Shown here: in pieces, positions 54,611-60,551 of the stretch
Numbering within the stretch: position 1 is the stretch's first letter
Layout: every line of letters begins with the position of its first letter
Position numbers and translations under genes: made by a program
Notes under the pieces: model-generated
The model's input: the letters and a program-made list of their open reading frames with translations, nothing else
Database searches by the model: none
What the model was told of the DNA's origin: nothing
Source of the DNA: Bacteroidota bacterium
Lineage (GTDB): Bacteria; Bacteroidota; Bacteroidia; Flavobacteriales; BACL11
Assembly: GCA_028408365.1 (NCBI GenBank)
Contig: JAOOLD010000007.1
Location: 1 to 64,000, forward strand
DNA: 64,000 nucleotides
Direction: 5' to 3'

Positions 54611-55332
54611 ACGTAATTTTTTTGGAGATATTCATTAGCTTCTTGAATTAGCTGAAACTTTTCCTTAGCCATATCTTTAATTCCTTTACTCATTCCAGAT
54701 AATTTGTCTGGATGAAATTCCTTGGCTAAGCTTCTATAAGCGGTTTTAATTTCATCTGCACTAGCAGATTTTTTTAATCCTAATATATTCAAATAATACT
54801 CTGATTTATCCTCTGAGGCCACAGAAGAACTGTTAATGAATTGACTCCTTATGGCATTGATTCTTTCAACAGTAAATCCAAGCTGACTACCAACTAAATA
54901 AATAATTTCATCCTCTCCTTTAGTAATTTTTCCATCTGAGGAGGATACATAATATAAAAATTGAAGTATGGAATAAAATTTAGATGGTATTAATTTATCC
55001 TTTATTACTTGTACTAATTGATTAAGACTATAATCTCTGATTGGTGATACTTTTGCTTCTTTAAAAATCCTATTTGTTCTTTCAAAACCAAATGCTCTTT
55101 TAAAGTAATTTCTTACTGTCTCAACCTCTATACTCTCAATATTACCGTCTGATTTGATAATCATTGAACAAATTCTGAGCAATGCTATTTCAAATGAAAT
55201 ATCAGTTGTTAATCTTCTTGTATATCTACTAACTATTGAATAGGCAATTATTGCTCCTAATATGCCTGCAAAATACCACCCAACAATAGCTGCTATCCAC
55301 TTATAATATTTGACATCAAAAAAACCAACCAT
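54607..55332 (-). CDS. DjlA-like membrane protein with TerB and C-terminal DnaJ domains
   Basis: This 241-residue protein has a short hydrophobic N-terminus (WIAAIVGWYFAGILGAIIAY), a TerB-like helical domain (about 45-165; FLYYVSSSDGKITKGEDEIIYLV) and a C-terminal J domain with HPD (SLAKEFHPDKLSG). The layout is that of DjlA co-chaperones, which stimulate DnaK from the membrane. A perfect TAAATTTG element on this strand precedes it. Confidence 0.85.
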   Translation of the reverse strand: MVGFFDVKYYKWIAAIVGWYFAGILGAIIAYSIVSRYTRRLTTDISFEIALLRICSMIIKSDGNIESIEVETVRNYFKRAFGFERTNRIFKEAKVSPIRDYSLNQLVQVIKDKLIPSKFYSILQFLYYVSSSDGKITKGEDEIIYLVGSQLGFTVERINAIRSQFINSSSVASEDKSEYYLNILGLKKSASADEIKTAYRSLAKEFHPDKLSGMSKGIKDMAKEKFQLIQEANEYLQKNYV

Positions 55333-55339
55333 AGAATTA

Positions 55340-55347
55340 CAAATTTA
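55340..55347 (-). promoter_or_regulatory. -7 promoter element for the TerB/DnaJ gene
   Basis: On the minus strand this reads TAAATTTG, a perfect TAnnTTTG match 7 bases before the ATG. Confidence 0.45.
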
Positions 55348-55392
55348 TGATAAAAACATAATACCTAATAAATAATTTATAATTTCATTTAA

Positions 55393-55400
55393 TAACTTTG
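55393..55400 (+). promoter_or_regulatory. -7 promoter element for the lipoprotein/OmpA operon
   Basis: TAACTTTG is a perfect TAnnTTTG match only 4 bases before the ATG at 55405, predicting a nearly leaderless transcript. Confidence 0.45.
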
Positions 55401-55404
55401 TTTT

Positions 55405-55824
55405 ATGAAAAAAATATTACCTCTTTTTTTAACTTTTCTTTTTTTCTCTTGCGCAGAGGATGATGTTGATACTATGAAGCTCCAATCTGTTTATACTGAA
55501 ATTGAAATAACTAATTGCCAAAATATGTCCTTCTCAGTTTATTCAGCAGGTGGAACTGATTCATTTACTTGTTCTGGAAACAACTATACTTACACCACAA
55601 ATACTTTTCAACTTAGTGTAATTGAAAACACTTCTTTTTATTATCAGTTGTCAGTAGCACCGTCTACTTATAATTTCACTACATGTATTGATATTGTTAC
55701 AAGAGTGTATCATAATAATAATTTACATGAGACTAGAACTTATTCTGTAGGGCCACCAGGGTCTCCCACTTTATCATGTTCTCACATAAGCGTGGGTGAA
55801 ATGTATTCAATAATTGCTGATTGA
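55405..55824 (+). CDS. Small lipoprotein of unknown function
   Basis: This 139-residue lipoprotein (lipobox FLFFSCAEDD, Cys at about 16) is beta-rich and has Cys pairs at TNCQN, FTCSG, TTCID and LSCSH that could form disulfides. I recognise no family. It is the first gene of a four-gene plus-strand operon with OmpA, sialidase-fold and T9SS proteins, and overlaps the OmpA gene by 4 bases. Confidence 0.65.
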   Translation: MKKILPLFLTFLFFSCAEDDVDTMKLQSVYTEIEITNCQNMSFSVYSAGGTDSFTCSGNNYTYTTNTFQLSVIENTSFYYQLSVAPSTYNFTTCIDIVTRVYHNNNLHETRTYSVGPPGSPTLSCSHISVGEMYSIIAD

Positions 55825-56489
55825 TGAAGATCTTATCACTTGCTCTATTGATATTTGGAAGTTTAATTTCACAAGATAATAACAAAACAACTTTCACAAC
55901 AGTTAATCTAAGTAATGAGTTTAACGTACCCTATCCCAATACCAAAATTAAATTCAGTGGTAAAAGAACCAATATAGTTGCAATTACTGATAGCTTAGGT
56001 CAAACAGCTATTGACATAGTACAAGGAGATACAATCATTGTTTCTTGCGTAATAAACAACAAAGAATATAAATTTGATAACATAATCTACATTGATTATA
56101 CTCAAAATATTTCCTCTGCAGAAATTAATCTCCAGATTGATTTATATGAATCAATTATTGAACTTAAAAACCTAAACTTCGAATCAGCTAAATATGATAT
56201 AAAACAAAAGTATTACACTGATTTAAATGACATTTTTGGATACTTAAAACAAGAAAAAAATATCAATATTGAAATTGCTGGACATACTGATAATATTGGA
56301 GATGATGCGTATAATCAAAAACTATCAAATGACAGAGCCCTCAGTGTCAAATCATTTCTTGTTCGAAAAGGAATTGACAGCAAAAGAATCAAATGTGTGG
56401 GATATGGAGAGCAACAACCAATTGCTGATAATTCAACAGAATTTGGAAGAGAAAAAAATAGAAGAATTGAAATAAGAATTCTTAAATGA
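55821..56489 (+). CDS. OmpA-family outer-membrane/peptidoglycan linker protein
   Basis: This 222-residue protein has a signal peptide, a beta N-terminal domain (about 20-100) like a carboxypeptidase-regulatory-type sandwich, and a C-terminal OmpA domain. The OmpA domain shows IEIAGHTDNIGDDAYNQKLSNDRA and IKCVGYGEQQPIADN ... REKNRRIEI. It binds diaminopimelate in peptidoglycan. It is coupled by 4-base overlaps to both neighbours. Confidence 0.88.
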   Translation: MMKILSLALLIFGSLISQDNNKTTFTTVNLSNEFNVPYPNTKIKFSGKRTNIVAITDSLGQTAIDIVQGDTIIVSCVINNKEYKFDNIIYIDYTQNISSAEINLQIDLYESIIELKNLNFESAKYDIKQKYYTDLNDIFGYLKQEKNINIEIAGHTDNIGDDAYNQKLSNDRALSVKSFLVRKGIDSKRIKCVGYGEQQPIADNSTEFGREKNRRIEIRILK

Positions 56490-57784
56490 AAAAAATATTT
56501 ATTACCCTATTACTACTACAAACAATTATAACTTGTTCTTTTTCTCAGCAGTTAAACTTTGGAAATTACCACATAATCAGCACTGGTGCTGATGGCTACG
56601 GAAGAGCAAGAATAGTAACTCTTTCAAACGGAGATCCATTAATAGTTTGGAGAAAAGATAGTTCTCCAAAAATGCTTAAGGCTACTAGATGGAGTGGTTC
56701 TAGTTTTGTTAGCTCATATGACATCACTGCTGCAGGTGTTAATCCAAACTCATGGGATGGACCTGAGGTTGCTGCAAAAGGAGATACAGTCTATGTAGTT
56801 TTCACTTCTTTAGCAACTACTCAAACTTCTATAATGCTAATAAAATCTTTTGACGGAGGGCTTAACTTCTCTGATACAACAAGAGTATCTAAGAACGATT
56901 CGCTTCATAAATATAGAATGGGAAACATTGCAATTGACAAGTCAGGAAACCCAGTTGTTAGCTATATGCAATATCTTCTGAACTGGATGGAACCCAAGCA
57001 AATGGTAAATAAATCAAACGATTTTGGCAATAGCTTTGTTGGTGCTGTTGAGGCAAGTCACCTGTCACCTGGAGAGCCATGTGATTGTTGCAAGTCTTCT
57101 CTAGTCATAGACAATGATAACATTTACCTTCTTTACAGAAATGATGACAATAACGTCAGAAATAGTTTTGTTGCAAAATCTTCTAACGGTGGATTAATTT
57201 TTGACACTTACACTGACCTTGATGACTTTAATTGGATTATAAACTCATGTCCTGCAACAACACCAAAAGGAGTTATTAATAATGATTCTCTAACTGTAGT
57301 TAGAAAAAGCGGTGCAACAGGCAACAACGAGGTTGTTATCAGCAGTATTGATAAAAATAGTTTAAGTTCAGCACAATGTTTAAACATTGACTATCCCCCA
57401 CCTGGAACTATTCAAAATTACCCTGAGATTGATAATAATGGTGATTCATTATTTGTGGTTTGGCAGGATAATAGAAACGGACTGACTGATTGTTTTATAA
57501 AATACTCTATAAATGGAGTAAATAATCTAGCTCATCTCAGTTCATTTACTGATTCCTCTGTCTCTGGTCCAAAGTTAAATCCCCATATAGCCTACAGTAA
57601 TAACAAATTGCACTTGGTTTATACTGATTACAGCGCTTACAGTATAAAATATGTAAAGGCTAATCTCGGAAACACAACTTTTATTAATGAAAATAAGAGT
57701 TCTCAAAAAAAATATTTCAATTTTGATTTACTTGGAAGAAAAAATCGTAATTCTAATTACAGAATAATGCTCGAAAGCAAATGA
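56486..57784 (+). CDS. Secreted sialidase-fold (BNR-like) beta-propeller protein with a CDCC motif
   Basis: This 432-residue protein has a signal peptide (TCSFSQ) and propeller blades with Asp-box-like strands (IKSFDGGLNFSDTTRV; NKSNDFGNSFVGAV; AKSSNGGLIFDTYTDL). A striking GEPCDCCKSSLVID sits at about residues 190-206. It is annotated in similar genomes as a sialidase-family protein, but sialidase catalytic Arg/Tyr residues were not identified, so activity is not claimed. The end (FNFDLLGRKN) resembles a short T9SS-like tail. It is coupled by 4-base overlaps to the OmpA gene and the next T9SS gene. Confidence 0.7.
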   Translation: MKKIFITLLLLQTIITCSFSQQLNFGNYHIISTGADGYGRARIVTLSNGDPLIVWRKDSSPKMLKATRWSGSSFVSSYDITAAGVNPNSWDGPEVAAKGDTVYVVFTSLATTQTSIMLIKSFDGGLNFSDTTRVSKNDSLHKYRMGNIAIDKSGNPVVSYMQYLLNWMEPKQMVNKSNDFGNSFVGAVEASHLSPGEPCDCCKSSLVIDNDNIYLLYRNDDNNVRNSFVAKSSNGGLIFDTYTDLDDFNWIINSCPATTPKGVINNDSLTVVRKSGATGNNEVVISSIDKNSLSSAQCLNIDYPPPGTIQNYPEIDNNGDSLFVVWQDNRNGLTDCFIKYSINGVNNLAHLSSFTDSSVSGPKLNPHIAYSNNKLHLVYTDYSAYSIKYVKANLGNTTFINENKSSQKKYFNFDLLGRKNRNSNYRIMLESK

Positions 57785-58566
57785 ATTCATTTTTTAAAAA
57801 AGTTTTAGTCTTAATATGTATTTGCTTTAGTACAAATACTTTTGGCCAAAGCAATTACTCAATGCTTTCCCACTCGAGTGAATGGCATGTAACGTATTGC
57901 AATAATGGATGTATTACTGATTTATATTTTATTAATCGTGATACAATATTTAACTCAACAAATTACAAAGTACTGGATGGCTATCACTTTATTTCTAAAA
58001 CATTTTGGCTAAGAGAAGATATTACAACAAAACAAATATTCATGTCTTTTGTTCAAAATACAGAAAGAAAAGAAGTTCTTATATATGATTTTAGCTTGAA
58101 TACTGGAGATTCTATAATTATAAATAACCCTATTAGCCCTCTACCATCCAATATGGGCTACTTTCATGTAGATTCAACAACAACTATTAATCTCAATGGA
58201 AACAACCTAAAAATGCTTTTTCTATCCTCGAATAATTACAGTAACAAACCAATATGGATCGAAAGTATTGGTTCATTATCTTTAATTAACACTCCTGGAG
58301 GAACACCTAATGTTAATGGTATTGGAAAACTTAGTTGTCATTATGATACAACAAATTTGATTTACTCTCAACTCGATTCCATTGATCAATGCACCTATGG
58401 TGGTTCAATTATTATCAGTTCAAATAAATTTGAACATATAAAGAATCAAAAAAAATTATTAAAAGTTATAAATGTACTTGGAAAAGGTTCTAAGACTCAA
58501 AAAAACATCCCTTTATTTTTTATTTACGACAATGGATTAGTAGAAAAAAAAATAATTATTGATTGA
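57781..58566 (+). CDS. Secreted protein with short T9SS-type C-terminal tail
   Basis: This 261-residue protein has a signal peptide (FSTNTFGQ) and a mature part with SEWHVTYCNNGC near the N-terminus. The tail LLKVINVLGKGSK ... IPLFFIYDNGLVEKKIIID is the compact sorting-tail variant found in marine Bacteroidota. No catalytic motif was recognised. It is the last gene of the four-gene operon. Confidence 0.75.
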   Translation: MNSFFKKVLVLICICFSTNTFGQSNYSMLSHSSEWHVTYCNNGCITDLYFINRDTIFNSTNYKVLDGYHFISKTFWLREDITTKQIFMSFVQNTERKEVLIYDFSLNTGDSIIINNPISPLPSNMGYFHVDSTTTINLNGNNLKMLFLSSNNYSNKPIWIESIGSLSLINTPGGTPNVNGIGKLSCHYDTTNLIYSQLDSIDQCTYGGSIIISSNKFEHIKNQKKLLKVINVLGKGSKTQKNIPLFFIYDNGLVEKKIIID

Positions 58567-58572
58567 AATTTT

Positions 58573-58600
58573 GTATAACTATTTTAATTAATAGTTATAC
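58573..58600. promoter_or_regulatory. 10-bp perfect dyad inside the cupredoxin promoter (candidate operator)
   Basis: GTATAACTAT (58573-58582) and ATAGTTATAC (58591-58600) form a perfect inverted repeat with an 8-base spacer. It fills the interval between a TTG (58571-58573) and the -7 element TACATTTG (58598-58605), so a bound protein would block RNA polymerase. It is not followed by a T-run, which argues against a terminator for the upstream operon. Confidence 0.55.
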
Positions 58601-58605
58601 ATTTG
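58598..58605 (+). promoter_or_regulatory. -7 promoter element for the cupredoxin gene
   Basis: TACATTTG is a perfect TAnnTTTG match 16 bases before the ATG at 58622. A TTG at 58571-58573 lies 24 bases upstream. The dyad operator candidate overlaps it. Confidence 0.5.
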
Positions 58606-58621
58606 CAAAAAATTAATCAAA

Positions 58622-59131
58622 ATGAATTATTTAAACTATACATTAATTGCTTTATTTCTAATTGCATGTGGATCTAAAGAAGAAAAAAAAGAAAATGCAG
58701 TAACAGAGACTAATGTCCCAACAACCATTCAAGAAGTAAACGAAGAGGATAAAAACTGGAAGGAATTTGAAGTTTTTGCTGAAGGTAATACAATGGCGGA
58801 AATGAAGTTCAACATAGGTAGCATCTCAGTGGATGAAGGTGATTGGGTGAGAGTCATATTAGAAAATAAAGGAGTTGATGTAGCTATGATACACAATATC
58901 GTTTTTGTCAATTATGGAACAAGAAAAGAAGTAGCTATGCAATCTATGAATGCTGGACCTGAGCAAAAATATGTTGCTAAAGGTCCAAATGTCATTGCTT
59001 ACTCTGACTTAGCAGATCCAGGTGAAACAGTAACTTTAGAGTTTGAGGCTCCAAAAAAAGGAAATTATGAATTCATCTGCACCTACCCAGGACATGCAGA
59101 AATGATGAGAGGTTACTTCTTTGTAAAGTAA
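58622..59131 (+). CDS. Azurin/plastocyanin-like cupredoxin lipoprotein
   Basis: This 169-residue lipoprotein has its lipobox Cys at about 17 (FLIACGSKEE). It has an acidic linker and a cupredoxin domain of about 115 residues. Type I copper ligands are visible: the first His in MIHNIVFV, then Cys, His and Met in CTYPGHAEMM near the end. It probably carries electrons in the periplasm, for instance to a terminal oxidase or nitrogen-oxide reductase. It is transcribed alone, with a dyad in its promoter. Confidence 0.9.
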   Translation: MNYLNYTLIALFLIACGSKEEKKENAVTETNVPTTIQEVNEEDKNWKEFEVFAEGNTMAEMKFNIGSISVDEGDWVRVILENKGVDVAMIHNIVFVNYGTRKEVAMQSMNAGPEQKYVAKGPNVIAYSDLADPGETVTLEFEAPKKGNYEFICTYPGHAEMMRGYFFVK

Positions 59132-59147
59132 ATTCTAAAAATTTATC

Positions 59148-59191
59148 ATTAGGTTTATTCCAAAAATATTCTTCGTTGAGATAAACCTAAT
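59148..59191. repeat. 11-bp perfect inverted repeat downstream of the cupredoxin gene
   Basis: ATTAGGTTTAT (59148-59158) and ATAAACCTAAT (59181-59191) are exact reverse complements with a 22-base spacer. The pair lies between the cupredoxin stop and the convergent ORF ending at 59246. It could form a hairpin that ends either transcript, though no T-run follows. The rest of the 343-base interval 59132-59474 holds mainly the start-less ORF. Confidence 0.45.
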
Positions 59192-59245
59192 GTTCTTGAA
59201 ATCTCATGTTAGTCTCACAAGCTTTAAAAAAACTTAAAACTTTCT

Positions 59246-59467
59246 CTAGAAAGTTTTTATCAGTGTAGCGTAATTATTTCTGATTGAATAGATGAAAGTA
59301 ATTCCAGTTTTTGATGTTGCTACAATCTGATTTCCTTGAACTATTGCACTTTGTATGTTGTTTCCAAATGTTTGTATAACTCCAGAGCGTTGAGACGATC
59401 TCAGCTGAATATATCCATTAGAAATTGTAGTATAATAATCTACTGGTACTGAGTTGTTTTTAACTAT
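59246..59467 (-). pseudogene. 73-codon ORF without a canonical start codon (start lost or ATA start)
   Basis: The minus strand is open for 73 codons and reads (I)VKNNSVPVDYYTTISNGYIQL, then a strand-rich, Gly/Asn-turn sequence to YATLIKTF-stop. It contains no in-frame ATG, GTG or TTG. The natural first codon would be ATA at 59465-59467, where one G-to-A change from ATG would explain the loss. It lies 7 bases after the 88-residue gene on the same strand. It is not in the ORF track. The amino acid pattern looks like a real beta-rich protein; I cannot name the family. Confidence 0.45.
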
Positions 59468-59474
59468 TTAAAGT

Positions 59475-59741
59475 TTACATTGTTAGTTCTTCAAAGGCAT
59501 ATCTTGTTGGAGAAAATCCATGTGTCTTAAAAATATTTTGAGTAGACTCTTTTGTTAGCCATTTCTTCAATTCCACAGGATTGACATCAAAGAAAAGTTC
59601 AACAAGATTATTATCATCTATTTTTGCAAAAATAGATTTCGAATTGTCACACCAAGAATCAAATTCTTTTTTTACAACATCATAGCCATTTTTTTTAAAT
59701 TCATCTACGTTATTGCACTTTGCTGTTAACATTAAGTTCAT
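59475..59741 (-). CDS. Small protein of unknown function
   Basis: This 88-residue predicted cytoplasmic protein (MNLMLTAKCNNVDEFKKNGY) has an alpha/beta pattern that could be a ferredoxin-like fold. Two Cys (about residues 9 and 31) and several Trp are present. I do not recognise the family. It begins 5 bases after the rhodanese-thioredoxin stop and is probably co-transcribed with that gene. Confidence 0.55.
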   Translation of the reverse strand: MNLMLTAKCNNVDEFKKNGYDVVKKEFDSWCDNSKSIFAKIDDNNLVELFFDVNPVELKKWLTKESTQNIFKTHGFSPTRYAFEELTM

Positions 59742-59746
59742 AATTT

Positions 59747-60451
59747 TTAATTTATTTGATTAATTAATATTGATTTTTCAACCAAGCCAGAACTTCTAAA
59801 AATTTCAATATTGTCTTTATAAAATATATGAGTAGGAATACTTTTTATATTATACAATTTTGATAGTTCTTTATTGGCATCCAAATCTAATGATAAAATT
59901 TTAACATCTCTTTCATTAGAAATTTCATCCAAAACAGGTTTCATTTTTTTACATGGCACACACCACTGAGTACTAAAATCTAAGATAGCTGATTTGTTAT
60001 TCTTTAAAAACTCATTAATTTCTTTAGCACTGTATATTCTACTCTCATTTGTTTTCTCATATCTTGAATTAATTACATCAAAACCACTGTCTTCCCAAGC
60101 CCCAATTCCTCCACTAAGGTTATACACTTCAGTAAATCCAAGTGATTGCATTATATTAGCTGCCCTGCTACTCCTTCCTCCACTTCTGCAGTAAACAAGA
60201 ATAGGAACATCTTTTTTTACTAAATCAAGCTTTTCTTTGAAATCAGAGCCATAGTAATCAATGTTTGTAGCATCATAAATGTGACCAGACACAAATTCCT
60301 CTTTAGTTCTAACATCTATAATAATACTATTGCCTTTATTGGAATTTACTTCAAATAAAGCTGCATCAACGTTTTGAATGCTTTGTGATGTAGATTGGTT
60401 TGAACATGAACACAAAAAAACTACAAGAAATATAAAGAGTATTTTTTTCAT
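59747..60451 (-). CDS. Rhodanese-thioredoxin fusion lipoprotein
   Basis: This 234-residue lipoprotein (VFLCSCSNQS, Cys at about 16) fuses two domains. The first is a rhodanese domain with the active Cys in PILVYCRSGGRSSRAA (about residue 88). The second, from about residue 140, is a thioredoxin domain with FSTQWCVPCKKMKPVL and the cis-Pro strand KSIPTHIFY. It would transfer sulfane sulfur and reduce the resulting persulfide or disulfides in the periplasm. Its TATGTTTG promoter element is only 4 bases before the ATG. Confidence 0.88.
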   Translation of the reverse strand: MKKILFIFLVVFLCSCSNQSTSQSIQNVDAALFEVNSNKGNSIIIDVRTKEEFVSGHIYDATNIDYYGSDFKEKLDLVKKDVPILVYCRSGGRSSRAANIMQSLGFTEVYNLSGGIGAWEDSGFDVINSRYEKTNESRIYSAKEINEFLKNNKSAILDFSTQWCVPCKKMKPVLDEISNERDVKILSLDLDANKELSKLYNIKSIPTHIFYKDNIEIFRSSGLVEKSILINQIN

Positions 60452-60455
60452 AATC

Positions 60456-60463
60456 CAAACATA
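60456..60463 (-). promoter_or_regulatory. -7 promoter element for the rhodanese-thioredoxin gene
   Basis: On the minus strand this reads TATGTTTG, a perfect TAnnTTTG match 4 bases before the ATG, predicting a nearly leaderless mRNA. Confidence 0.4.
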
Positions 60464-60551
60464 AATATTTTTTAATTCTTTTTTTGTTCTGATGATTTAA
60501 AAAAAAAAAGTTTAATATTTTCTATCTTTATAAAAATTTTTAAATAAGTTT

